64,000 bases of DNA from Girardinichthys multiradiatus. Lineage: Eukaryota; Chordata; Actinopteri; Cyprinodontiformes; Goodeidae. The notes under the pieces are model-generated. The model saw nothing but the letters and a program-made list of their open reading frames with translations. It was not told the origin of the DNA and searched no databases. Shown piece after piece: positions 23,340 to 34,131 of this stretch (position 1 is the stretch's first letter; each line of letters starts with the position of its first letter). The stretch spans positions 3,301,001 through 3,365,000 of the forward strand of contig NC_061795.1 of assembly GCF_021462225.1 (NCBI RefSeq). The letters run 5' to 3'. The translations under genes and the position numbers were made by a program.

Positions 23340-24620
23340 GATGGAGGTATCTCCAGCACAATACTGCATTGTAACAGAATCCTTGGTCAGACACCTACTG
23401 GTTTAAAGTGTACAATAGAACACACCTGACTTTGTTTACAACACCTTTGTTAATTTATAATATAAGACTGGTGTTGCAAGTGTGACCTACCATCTTCCAG
23501 CTAAGTGGCGACTTTCAAAGGCACTCTGAAGCCATGATGACCCTTTGCCCCTCCAGCAGCTCCAGAGCTGGGTGACCCTAATTACAGAGTTGGCTTCGCT
23601 GCCAAACCATCTCATTGGAAACCAGCCACAGCTCTGGTGACCCCCAGCATACGAGCTGCTACCGATGGAAAGTAATTTAATGCTTGGCTGCTCAAAGAAC
23701 AAAATATACGCAGGGCAAGAAATCCCTTAGATAAATTAGAGAACAGACAAGTAGACTCTGAGCTGTATCTAAGGCCCGGGGAGCCATCTCTCACCTTAAG
23801 GGGGACCTGAAAACAAAACATGGCACACAGCATCTGAATACTGTCACCAAGCAGTAGGTGCAGAGTTCCCCCCGGTGGAAGACTGCTGGGAGAAGAGTAA
23901 GGCATCGGAGTTCACTGGCGTGTTTGAACAACAGTCATATTGACAACTTGAGGAACCCGAGTGGATGATTCCATGGTTGACTGAGGCGATGATGTTATCA
24001 TCCCAGTGATTTTATTATAAGTGATCAGAAAAATGTTCTGAAAACCTAGCTGCCTTAGGAAGTTTGAATATATTAAAGTAAACAACAAAAAACTCAAACT
24101 TGAGAACAAACGGAATCTTTGCATCGCTGTAGTGAATTATTGAATTTTATTTGGTGGTTAAAAATATGTTAAAATGTGTAATTAATGAAAGTAGCCAACA
24201 GTAACAATTACTAAGGCCCACAATGATTTTGGGTCAATGTGCTCAGCTGTTGAGTCAGCCTTCTGCACAAAATTTTCCTGCTCCATGTTTCTTGTTAAAT
24301 GAATTCAATATTTCTCAGTGAAAAATCCTTTGTAGTTCCTAAAATTGCTACCATGCTCGACTTATGATAATTAAGACAATGTCGGTTTCTGCCTGGTCAT
24401 CTATGCCAGCCTTGACGGACGGATGTAGTCTTGGGTTGGTCTTGTTTATGTTGTTGTAATAATTTAGGTTTCAATGTAGTCAGTTTCTTCCTTTACTAAA
24501 CTTAAACTGAGATGTACCGGATTATGTGTTGTTAAATACCAGGGCTTCTCAATCTGATCTTTATTTATTTTAGTGGACTCCAAACACGTCTTGATTTGTA
24601 CTGTATGAGATATTCAAAGG
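23340..24620. other. No gene seen
   Basis: Mixed-composition sequence without a recognised repeat. Minus-strand frames of up to 97 codons (23487-23905) show no domain and are taken as chance. Confidence 0.4.
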
Positions 24621-24627
24621 TTACGAT

Positions 24628-25714
24628 TGTCATATTCGAGGGTTTTCGTGGACCAAAACGCAGAGGCAGGCGAGGAGACGGCATGGCGAGCAGAACGATG
24701 ATTTATTAAGTAACTCCAGTTAAACAGAAGGGAGGCAGGCAGGTGTAACAGAAAGATTTATAGGAATCCAGGTCACACAGAGTACGAGAAGAAAACGAAG
24801 AAGTTGATGAAACAAACCAGCGAGGAACAAGGAAAACAGACCAACTAATATACAGAGGGAAATGAATGTGGAACAAAAGACAGGTAATCAATAGAACTAG
24901 GGACAGGTGTGACATGGCAAGCAGGGGGTCTGAAGAACAGGTGAAACTAATACAAAACTAAACCATGGGAGAAAGAACTCAGAGAAACAGATCTAAGAAA
25001 ACCACAACAACCTAAGGTATAAGAACCTGGCAAACAGAAGTAAACAAAAGAAACCATAAAGGAAACCCTAACTGAAAAAGTAAACAAACCCAAACAAACA
25101 CTGACCGAAACTAACTGGGAGGGAAGCAGATAAAGTGAAGATAAAAATAAATGCAAACCAAAGCATAAACAATAAGTGGAACTAAGTATAGTGGCAAACA
25201 ATAACTACAAGCTAAACTATAGAAGTAACTGAAACAATAGAAACTAACACGGGGAACTAAACTAGGGATAAGGCTGTGAAGAACTACAAACACAAACACT
25301 GGGAAACGAACACTGAGTAAATAATAACTGAAGGGGAACCAATGACAAGAGGAGAAACAGGGAAAAGAAACTAATAAACTAGAAGAATGCAGCAAGAACA
25401 AATAACCTAACCATAAACAAGCATAGAAATACTAAGCAGGAAACTAAACTAGAAACCCCAAAGAAGCAAAGGGAACTGTAATAATAATAATAATCATCAG
25501 GAGAAAGCCATTCTAAGTAATAAATAAATGAGAAAGCAACCACCAAAGGAACCAGAAAGAACTACTAAAACTAGGAGGCAGGAGAGAGAACAAAACTATC
25601 AGGAAACAGAAGGAAATAAACAAACATGACTACTAAACCCAAAAGAAATACAAACATATAATTGAAGAGTAAACAAACGCAAAACCACAACAAAGTCAAA
25701 AATGGCAGATCCCA
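24628..25714 (-). mobile_element. Probable solo LTR (1.09 kb)
   Basis: A 1087-bp unit flanked by a 5-bp direct repeat ACGAT (24623-24627 and 25715-25719). On the minus strand it starts TGGGATCTGCC and ends CGAATATGACA, the TG..CA termini of LTRs. It is strikingly strand-asymmetric: A/purine-rich on plus, T-rich on minus. On the minus strand there is a TATATTA near 24850, AATAAA (complement at 24702-24707) and about 75 bases to the end, fitting U3-R-U5 order. Layout and 3' terminus match the LTRs at 56475, 57094 and 60747. No internal region is visible on either side, so a solo LTR is the simplest reading. Confidence 0.6.
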
Positions 25715-25719
25715 ACGAT

Positions 25720-27290
25720 ATTTATTTATAACTGAACCCTGAACTTTTTCTGTGGTCTTTTTTTTTTTTTTTTTTTACTATATTTTACATTCTAATGTTC
25801 TGTGGTATGCTTTTATATTTGAAATTTTTTTCAAAGTTCTTACAATGATTTGAAACATTTCCTGTCCTTGTTGCGCTGCAGGAACTTGCCAGTTCTCACA
25901 GCGGCTTTCGTTGGGTCTTTTTTTCCATTCCCGCTTCAAAGTCCGTTCCTCTGTGGTTCAAAAGCTTCTTGCACTTCAGTTATTTTGACGTGGGGTTCTA
26001 TTAGAAGGTTATGACCAGCAAATATCCCATATTTTTCTTAGGGTCTCCACTTTAATGAAACAGCTGTAAATGTTTTAGCTTTTGGCTCAAAAATTGACAT
26101 TTCCAAAGTGGAAACTCCAGGTTTAAGACTTTCACAGTACATGAACACTATTCTCTAACCACTATTACATTTAAATTAGATGCTTGTTTACATAAACTTC
26201 TAGGTTATTTCCAAGTATATTGATGGTAGGCCACACCTCGTAACCATGACTTTCCCGCTTTAAATGTCTTCTAAAAAAAGACAACAAAGCGTTTCTGGCC
26301 AGAGTAACAGGTGTATCTGATTAAACAGTAATGCTGTGTAAGAATCTGAGAAATAGTGGTTACTTTGAACATTATTTTTTATATCCTTAATTTTTTTTCA
26401 TTGACACAACAAGCTATTCCTTCTGCCCATTAATTTTAAAGAAACCTTGAAATGAGAACATGTGCAGAAACATTTATTTAGATGAATTTTGTTTTGCAAT
26501 TTCACATCAGAGCTCTGAAACCTGTTTTTTCACCAGTCACCAACTCCTGTTAGCTTCATCAGTAAAAGGATTTTAGATCCTGAACCACACAGGATTAGAT
26601 GGCCTTTAGTACCAATAGAAAGCTACCAACACCAAACAAGAATTACTTCCTCTCTTACTTCAAAATAAGAAACAGCAGGGTGTCAAGCTTTGAGCTCCCG
26701 CTCTCACAGTAGCTCACATTTCATAACAGGAACTCAAATAAGTAAAGCGACCAGACAGCGATTGGTAAGACAAACTTCACTTTGACTTAAAATATCATAG
26801 CATGTTAATATCATAAATAATATTGTTGTAATATTGATGGGGATTTCACGAGATCTCTTGCTAAAAACAGTAAATAAGCAGTTTGTTCCTGTGCCAACTT
26901 AGACTTAATGTTCAATGCAACTATGTCAATATCGAAGAGTATGAAACCAAATTTAGATTTTATTACGTTACAGTCAAAAGAATGTTATACTCCAAAGTTC
27001 GTGATACATTCACAGCTGCTTCTTTTTGCTGCTGTAGCATGAAGAAACCATCCATTAAAGCTCTATCTTGTTGTCATTTCCAAGGTTTTCTAAGAACCCT
27101 TGTTCTTTTTCCGACTCTGCAGCAATCATTACATAATGGGCACCCAGAAAACATAAAAAAAGCCACTGTACCGTTCTTTAATAGTCTGAGAAAGCTTGCA
27201 CTCAAAAGAGACTTGGTGACTGTTCATTGTTCAGCCAGAACACAATCAACAAGAAAGAAAAGTTCGTATAACCTCTCTTTTAAAAACCTT
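25720..27290. other. No gene seen; T19 run
   Basis: AT-rich sequence with a run of 19 T at 25758-25776. The 165-codon frame at 26883-27380 runs into the Harbinger-like element and has no recognisable domain. Confidence 0.4.
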
Positions 27291-28307
27291 TTAGGTCTGT
27301 TCAAACTGCAGGCAAATGTGGCACAAATCAGATTTCCTGCGGGTCAAGTGACCAGGTCAGACTTTTTAGAACAAGTGTGAACGCTCATTTCAATCTGAAA
27401 AGATTCACGAAGAAAAGGATGGCAATGAGGAAAGTTTTAATGATGTGAAATTACATAGTTTTTTCTTTGGCGCTCGGACCTGGAAGGAAGACATGAATGC
27501 TGAGAATGACATGAGCTAAGATGATCATTTGTAAGGTTTAGATTTAGAGATGTCTTCCCCCTGATCTGACACTGGTGGTGGATTGGCGGCCAGGGAGCGA
27601 GGAAGCCAGGAGTAGATGTGAAGGAAGGTGGTGGAGGTGGGGTGGAGGAGGGATGAGCAAAGCTGACAAGCGAGGATGAACACAACTGAAGGTCCTTTAA
27701 AAGCAAGGTGTCGGAAGGTGATTGGATGGAGAATCAGGCGGACAAGATGCTGACTGAAAGGCCGGGAGACGCACAGAAGAGTCATTGGAAGGTGGAGGCG
27801 GTGAAGGTGAGTCTTTCATTCTGAATATTTGTCTAAACTCCATATCTGGTCCGTATCTGAGTTTTTCAAGTCACATTTGAGCCACATTCATGTGTGATCC
27901 TGAATCCAACTCGTATCTGATTTTTTGGAATGTGACTCTAGTGGGAATGACCAGGCGCATTATATCTGACTTTGATGTCACTTTCCGTCACATTTGTCAC
28001 AACTTTGCGCCACCCAGCAGGAAACGGTAGCAGTTAGCAAACCAGATGAGAGGCTAGAATAGTACTGCACAGTAGAGAGACAGCAAGATGTTAGAGCTCG
28101 TTAATAAACAGAGATAAAACTTTATTCAAGCCTAATTGAAAGGCTTATAGGAACCGTCTGGATGTGGGACGTAGTTCGTTTTGAAAAATTTGTATACAAC
28201 CGTTCAAACAGAGGACACCGAGCATGTGATGATCTGCCTCTGCTGCAGTCCACTGGATTGCATGAAGTCTTCTGCCTGTTGAGTTGAGAGGAGAGGCGCG
28301 ACATATA

Positions 28308-29875
28308 CAGGTCCTTCTCAAAATATTAGCATATTGTGATAAAGTTCATTATTTTCCATAATGTCATGATGAAAATTTAACATTCATATATTTTAGATTC
28401 ATTGCACACTAACTGAAATATTTCAGGTCTTTTATTGTCTTAATACGGATGATTTTGGCATACAGCTCATGAAAACCCAAAATTCCTATCTCACAAAATT
28501 AGCATATTTCATCCGACCAATAAAAGAAAAGTGTTTTTAATACAAAAAACGTCAACCTTCAAATAATCATGTACAGTTATGCACTCAATACTTGGTCGGG
28601 AATCCTTTGGCAGAAATGACTGCTTCAATGCAGCGTGGCATGGAGGCAATCAGCCTGTGGCACTGCTGAGGTCTTATGGAGGCCCAGGATGCTTCGATAG
28701 CGGCCTTTAGCTCATCCAGAGTGTTGGGTCTTGAGTCTCTCAACGTTCTCTTCACAATATCCCACAGATTCTCTATGGGGTTCAGGTCAGGAGAGTTGGC
28801 AGGCCAATTGAGCACAGTGATACCATGGTCAGTAAACCATTTACCAGTGGTTTTGACACTGTGAGCAGGTGACAGGTTGTGCTGAAAAATGAAATCTTCA
28901 TCTCCATAAAGCTTTTCAGCAGATGGAAGCATGAAGTGCTCCAAAATCTCCTGATAGCTAGCTGCATTGACCCTGCCCTTGATAAAACACAGTGGACCAA
29001 CACCAGCAGTTGACACGGCACCCCAGACCATCACTGACTGTGGGTACTTGACACTGGACTTCTGGCATTTTGGCATTTCCTTCTCCCCAGTCTTCCTCCA
29101 GACTCTGGCACCTTGATTTCCGAATGACATGCAGAATTTGCTTTCATCCGAAAAAAGTACTTTGGACCACTGAGCAACAGTCCAGTGCTGCTTCTCTGTA
29201 GCCCAGGTCTAGGGAATGCGGCACCTGTAGCCCATTTCCTGCACACGCCTGTGCACGGTGGCTCTGGATGTTTCTACTCCACACTCAGTCCACTGCTTCC
29301 GCAGGTCCCCCAAGGTCTGGAATCGGCCCTTCTCCACAATCTTCCTCAGGGTCCGGTCACCTCTTCTCGTTGTGCAGCGTTTTCTGCCACACTTTTTCCT
29401 TCCCACAGACTTCCCACTGAGGTGCCTTGATACAGCGCTTTGGGAACAGCCTATTTGTTCAGAAATTTCTTTCTGTGTCTTACCCTCTTGCTTGAGGGTG
29501 TCAATAGTGGCCTTCTGGACAGCAGTCAGGTCGGCAGTCTTACCCATGATTGGGGTTTTGAGTGATGAACCAGGCTGGGAGTTTTAAAGGCCTCAGGAAT
29601 CTTTTGCAGGTGTTTAGAGTTAACTCGTTGATTCAGATGATTAGGTTCATAGCTCGTTTAGAGACCCTTTTAATGATATGCTAATTTTGTGAGATAGGAA
29701 TTTTGGGTTTTCATGAGCTGTATGCCAAAATCATCCGTATTAAGACAATAAAAGACCTGAAATATTTCAGTTAGTGTGCAATGAATCTAAAATATATGAA
29801 TATTAAATTTTCATCATGACATTATGGAAAATAATGAACTTTATCACAATATGCTAATATTTTGAGAAGGACCTG
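28308..29875 (-). mobile_element. Tc1/mariner element, family A, copy 2
   Basis: A 1568-bp element with TA duplications (28306-28307, 29876-29877) and 200-bp inverted repeats (28308-28507 and 29676-29875). Exactly 42 bp shorter than copy 1, which is fully explained by one 42-bp deletion in the transposase gene near 29209. Inserted in the Harbinger-like element. Both tips keep the CAGGTCCTTCTC sequence, so the right tip is better preserved than in copy 1. Confidence 0.95.
28585..29547 (-). pseudogene. Tc1-type transposase, deletion plus stop and catalytic change
   Basis: Starts ATG at 29547 and stays in one frame to TGA at 28585. Compared with copy 1, 14 codons (from Val after the CRIPQ segment to Leu before TWATEK) are missing, and the codon at the junction is TAG where copy 1 has CAG (29209-29211). 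The Lys codon mutated to a stop in copy 1 is intact here (SKVLFSDES). The second catalytic residue is Asn instead of Asp (AAC at 28876-28878; QHNLSPAH), from a C-to-T change at a CpG on the plus strand. First Asp and final Glu (IENLW) remain. So this copy is inactive for two independent reasons. Confidence 0.93.
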
Positions 29876-30299
29876 TATGATTAAAAGTTTCCCTTGACAT
29901 GATAAAGTTCTAAATAAACTCGGTCACTGTAAAGTTGTTAACATCCCTGCCCCACCATTGCTGGCTCTGTCTCTGCATCCAAACAGTTTGTGGTGCTGAA
30001 TTGTCAGTTCTCCCTAAAACAGAACAATAAAGAGCTTCACTCTCCTTTTATTCATGTGTTTGCCACACAGCACCCGCTGACACAACAAATGGCTTCTGTT
30101 GTGCACTTAAACCATAACACCTATTTCTCCGTGTTTACTGTTGTGCTGCGCTTGACGACACTCATACTGTTATAATGCGCATCCGGATTAGTCGTTCACA
30201 TTACATTTTCAAAGTAATGTGAACGATCGCAGAAAAAAATCAGCTATCTGAAAAAAACTGATTTGAGCATTAAGACCTGCAGTGTGTACCTAGCCTTAG

Positions 30300-31045
30300 T
30301 TTTCATAAAAATAATACAGAACCTTTAGAGCCATCCGGACTTATCGTGTTCTATCTTGAACATAACAATACTGTCACTCTAGTATCACTTTATGGAATGG
30401 GTGAATCTTTCTCTGTGAATAGACAAGTGTTTTGACAGCAATAAAACTGCCAGGAGTAAAATATTTTTTACTCCAGAAATTTCAGAGATGTCAGCAGCAA
30501 AAAAAGTATTAATACCACATGTTCCTTTTGTGCAATTAGAGCAAACAGCAAAATATTGTTTCAACTATACCTCACCAAAGCAGTTGAGGAGCAAATAAGC
30601 CAGGGCTGAGAGGTGCTCTGCAAGAGCTTAAACTATGATGACCTTTAGAGTGTAACAATGTCCTAGGGAGGAAAACCCATTAAGCACAGTAGCTGGAGTG
30701 AGCCCTGCACTGAGAATCCATCTCCCTACAGCAGCCAAAAGCGAGCAGGCCAGCGACCGGAGTCTGCCTCGGTGGATTGCTGCCTCCAATGTCTTACAGC
30801 AGCATGAGCAGTCACATTTATCCTCAAAACACAGGAGTTCTAAAGAGAAAGACAAGAGTATGTATTCTTTTTTATGTAGGAAGGTAGAGACTGAACTTCA
30901 AATCACACAGAAATGAATTCCTTTCATGCTGAAGACAGCCATTAATACCACAAACTTCAATGTATTTTATAAGGATTGCATAGAAAATCATTTCACTGCA
31001 GTAACTGCTTCAAGTATTTAGTGGTACCAAAAAGTAAAATTGTGT
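30300..31045. other. No gene seen
   Basis: Unique sequence; small opposed frames at 30628-30916 have no recognisable domain. Confidence 0.4.
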
Positions 31046-31047
31046 TC

Positions 31048-31245
31048 TCCTCTGACCAGGGCTCATTTTCTTCCACATATTTGCTGTGTCACCTACATGA
31101 ATTTTATCAATCTAGAAAGAGGACTTATGGTCTACCATGTGAGCTGTGAATCTCTGCAGCTCCTCCAGAACAACTGAGTCATTGGCTGCTTTTTGATTAA
31201 TGCTTTTCTGCCCCGCTTTTGAGGTTAGGTGGATGGCGATGTGTT
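31048..31245 (-). mobile_element. Tc1-like fragment
   Basis: The plus strand reads TCTCCTCTGACCAGGGCTC..TTCCACATATTTGCTGTGTC, then GTGAGCTGTGAATCTCTGCAG and GGTTAGGTGGATGGCGATG. These are complements of the catalytic SDE region, the middle region and the basic linker of the common fish Tc1 transposase, in the right order but with pieces missing. Same family as the relics at 21.2, 49.8 and 51.7 kb. Confidence 0.65.
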
Positions 31246-31439
31246 GGTAGGTTTTATAATGGGGTTATGCACTTTGTGTTCAATTTGTAATTTTGTTCTA
31301 TACTTTGGGTTTTGTATGTTTTGTTTAGATTCTGTTTTGATTGATTTACCGTGGTAACCTGGTTTTTATTGTTCTATTTACTTCTTGTAGTTTGTTGTAA
31401 AATGTTTTCCTGACTTTCTTCATCACCTTTGTCCTTGTA

Positions 31440-31556
31440 TTTACTCTTACATTAGTCAAGTTCAGTCTAGTTGTTTATGTATGTACCTGACTTTTGTGAA
31501 GTTCCTTGAGATGACATGTGTTGTGAATTGGCGCTATATAAATAAACTGAATTGAA
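31440..31556 (+). mobile_element. LINE/SINE 3' tail (Rex1-like)
   Basis: ATGTACCTGAC..GTGAAGTTCCTTGAGATGACATGTGTTGTGAATTGGCGCTATATAAATAAACTGAATTGAA closely matches the last ~80 bases of the Rex1-like LINE at 58.0-59.9 kb (59837-59920). It is only the 3' end, as expected of a severely 5'-truncated insertion. Confidence 0.72.
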
Positions 31557-31802
31557 ATTATCATAACCTCATACTCTCCTTGTTTACTTGTGTTTAGTCA
31601 TTATATCCACAGCTGTTCACATTCAGTTTATTAGACTCACCTGCTCGCTATCCAGGACCAATTCTTCCCAATAGAAACAATTCTTGGTTTTTCCAGTTCA
31701 TTACCTAATCCTCCAGTTATGATGGGTTCCTATATGTTCCCTTTGCGCTCCCTGTGTTTCTCTGAATAGTTTATAATTAGCAGCTTTTGGATTTAGTTGA
31801 AT

Positions 31803-32412
31803 ATGTAGAGGCATAAAGTTGTGTTTGAATAGATTAAAAGTGTTATTATTGTGTTTACCATTATAAGATGAATTCTGTGAATTCTTTCTTCTGTGCATAA
31901 GGAAACAGGCCTGTCTGGAAACAGATTACATTAGGGAAAAGTTCTTGGTGAGAGGTAAAGACTAGTGGGTTTGTTATTGCAGGAAATCTTGTGATGCCCT
32001 GACTCTGCCGGGTCAACGTGACATTAGAAGTTTTGCATCCAGATAAGTAATGAGAATGTTGTTATAAACTGTCACATAGGCCAATCTGATGTTTTCCAGA
32101 TGTTTGGCTGAATGTGTATTAACGGAAAAATAGAGAAAGCAATGTTGTGGATGCCAGATGTATTACGTAAATGAATATGATGTATTTCAATTGGTCAAGA
32201 GAATCCAAATACACACCAATGCTTTGTGTCTGTATAAAAACCGCCCCGTAAAGACTGAACGGGGGGAGACTTCTGGAATTGTGGTGAAGATGTTGTTTGT
32301 GCGCTTTGAATAAAAGTTCCCCACGTGAGGACTGTGGGTTGAGAGAGGGAGATATTCCTAAGTACTGTGATAACTATTTAGCTCAATGATCAGACCGCCC
32401 GCTCCTAAATAC
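31803..32412 (+). repeat. LTR, plus orientation (U3-R-U5-like)
   Basis: Starts TGTAGAGGCATAAAG and ends just before the primer-binding site. TATAAAAA at 32233-32240 and AATAAA at 32309-32314 are about 75 bases apart, the order expected for U3, R and U5. The 3' end reads CTAAATAC rather than ending in CA, so the terminal bases may have mutated or the boundary may be off by a few bases. Confidence 0.65.
32233..32314 (+). promoter_or_regulatory. LTR core promoter and poly(A) signal
   Basis: TATAAAAA at 32233-32240 is a TATA box for transcription starting around 32262-32268. AATAAA at 32309-32314 would direct 3' end formation in the R region of a downstream LTR copy. Both motifs are exact matches to the standard signals; activity is inferred. 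Confidence 0.6.
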
Positions 32413-32430
32413 TGGTGGCCCGTACGGGGA
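32413..32430 (+). other. tRNA-Ile primer-binding site
   Basis: TGGTGGCCCGTACGGGGA is complementary over 18 bases to the 3' end of vertebrate tRNA-Ile (AAT anticodon), including CCA, as I remember that tRNA. Eighteen bases is the normal length of a retroviral primer-binding site, and the position right after an LTR end is correct. Match of the next bases stops, as expected. Confidence 0.82.
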
Positions 32431-32506
32431 GCTCTCTACAGGGAGAGGTTTGAGGTCACTCCTCCGGAGAGGGGCCTGGATGGCTGTGATTCGGGGCCCA
32501 CAACGG

Positions 32507-32518
32507 AGAAGGTGAGTT
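32507..32518 (+). promoter_or_regulatory. Splice-donor-like site in the leader
   Basis: GAGAAG followed by GTGAGT (GT at 32512-32513) is close to the consensus 5' splice site and lies about 80 bases after the primer-binding site, where retroviruses carry their major splice donor. Use is not shown. Confidence 0.45.
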
Positions 32519-33227
32519 CTTGTCTCTTTTCTTGTTGAAAGGATCTCAGCCTCCCAGGCCCCTCAACTGGAGGGGTGTAGATAGAGACTTTGGTCTCTCT
32601 CTTTGTCTCTCTTCTCATGGTATTCATGGATTCCTGCATGCAGGGAGACTGTCAAAAAACATAAAGTTGGAATTGGCTAAGGCAGTCTTAAAAAGAGTAG
32701 TGCGCACCCCCGGCTGGGTCGTGGTGCCAGGACGGACATAGGTCTATTATTTAGTGGCTGGCGTTAATACTGATTCTCTCCGAGAATTAATCCTTCTTGT
32801 TTAAGAGACAGCTAATTCATATATATAAAAAAACTTGTCAGAAAAATTACATAGGAGACCTTGAGGAAAATTAGCTGGTGGATTTAAGTGAAGTAAGAGA
32901 ATTGTGCCTCCGTGTGATGTCCGGAGGGCAAAAAGCGCTGGAAAAGGCCACAGCTGTTGAAATTTTACATGTACATGATTTGGAGGTTGCAATGTTGATT
33001 GCAGTGTTTTCTTATTTTAGTTTGAGATCTCTATGGTGAGCAGTGGTGATCTGTGTTCTGCAGAAGTAGTAATGTGATCTTGATAAAAAGACCAAAGTGA
33101 GTTAAGCAAACAATTAACTTGTGAGCTTACACAAAGTAAGAGAATTGATCAATTGGGACATCAATAATACTATTAATTAGGTTCAAACTCCCCAGGGAAG
33201 AACATCAGGTGTGAGTATGAGAGTGGG

Positions 33228-33569
33228 TCCCTGTACGGGCCACCAATATATAACACATTCAGCCAAACATCTGGAAAACATCAGATTGGCCTATGTGACA
33301 GTTTATAACAACATTCTCATTACTTATCTGGATGCAAAACTTCTAATGTCACGTTGACCCGGCAGAGTCAGGGCATCACAAGATTTCCTGCAATAACAAA
33401 CCCATTAGTCTTTACCTCTCGCCAAGAACTTTTCCCTAATGTAATCTGTTTCCAGACAGGCCTGTTTCCTTATGCACAGAAGAAAGAATTCACAGAATTC
33501 ATCTTATAATGGTAAACACAATAATAACACTTTTAATCTATTCAAATATAGCTTTATGCCTCTACATAT
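33228..33569 (-). repeat. Inverted LTR copy with primer-binding site, internally deleted
   Basis: On the minus strand it reads from 33567 (TGTAGAGGC) through about 319 bp shared with the left LTR, then a few bases (GTTATATAT), then TGGTGGCCCGTACAGGGA (33245 to 33228). It lacks the roughly 290 bp holding TATA box, R and U5 of the left copy. Similarity ends exactly at the 18th base of the primer-binding site. Confidence 0.75.
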
Positions 33570-33574
33570 GAACC

Positions 33575-34120
33575 CATTTGACTCCACTCTACCTGCTTTC
33601 ACAGCATTTGGGGTCTCAACAAAAATTCTAATACATGACAAAAATAATGTTGTCTCAAATTTATTCCAACACCGAAGTTTATATAATTTTGTCATATTAA
33701 TGACATAAGCCAGTAATACTCAAACTCATGCCCAGTCTTTGAGTAAAATAAACATTTTGATTGCTTTGTGGCAGCTACATTATAGAGCACACCCAAAAAG
33801 GACCAAAGCTCATTGTAGTCTTGTTACAAGGTGCTCTATTTCCATCTCACTGCAGATGAAACAGACTTCCTCCTTTTCACTGTCACTTCACAGCTCATAA
33901 ACACATTTCATACAACCCCAAGTTGCAATAAATATTTCCCCTAATTTTGCCCCATTGGTTAGCCCGTAGTGGAAACTTACAGAAAGTAAATTGACCTGAA
34001 ATGACTGCAATGTTCCTTGGTTTAAACCAACATTTTATGTCCTTTTGTTTTTGTACTTCTATGAAGCACAGAACTAAAGTATAAAATCTAGTCTACATCC
34101 TTACACAACCTCAAGTCTTC
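33575..34120. other. No gene seen
   Basis: AT-rich unique sequence between the LTR structure and the hAT element. The two long frames crossing 33569 are partly inside the LTR arm and have no recognisable domain. Confidence 0.4.
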
Positions 34121-34131
34121 AGTAGAATGGC

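Larger units (their letters stand above)
27294..30295. mobile_element. Harbinger-like element, split by a Tc1 element
   Basis: The tips are inverted and similar: GGTCTGTTCAAACTGCAGG (left, 27294) and GGCTAGGTACACACTGCAGG (right, read inward from 30295). Both continue to AAATCAG. TTA flanks both sides (27291-27293, 30296-30298), the 3-bp duplication of PIF/Harbinger elements. Without the 1570 bp added by the inserted Tc1 element, the unit is about 1.43 kb, too short for the usual two-gene Harbinger, and I see no transposase or Myb-like frame, so it is non-autonomous. A 13-bp perfect hairpin stem (30192-30204 / 30214-30226, GTTCACATTAC) lies near the right end. Confidence 0.68.
31801..33569. 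mobile_element. LTR retroelement remnant with inverted LTR/PBS copies
   Basis: Two arms, 31801-32119 and 33251-33569, are inverted copies with about 5 differences in 319 bp. Both outer ends are ATATGTAGAGGC. The left arm continues into a promoter, polyadenylation signal and U5-like part, then an 18-base primer-binding site (32413-32430), then a leader with a splice-donor-like site. The right arm on the minus strand goes almost directly from the shared U3-like part to a second copy of the same primer-binding site (33228-33245, one mismatch), after which similarity to the left side stops. About 0.8 kb of internal sequence joins them. No gag, pol or env domain is recognisable. Flanks show only TA on both sides, not a clear 4-6 bp duplication. 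Confidence 0.72.

Noticed and set aside
24706..25401. Minus-strand hydrophobic frames (69-96 codons)
   Set aside because: Produced by the T-rich strand of the LTR at 24628-25714; several overlap in different frames.
26883..27380. 165-codon plus-strand frame
   Set aside because: No recognisable domain, low-complexity start, and its last 87 bases run across the left end of the Harbinger-like element; the length is compatible with chance.
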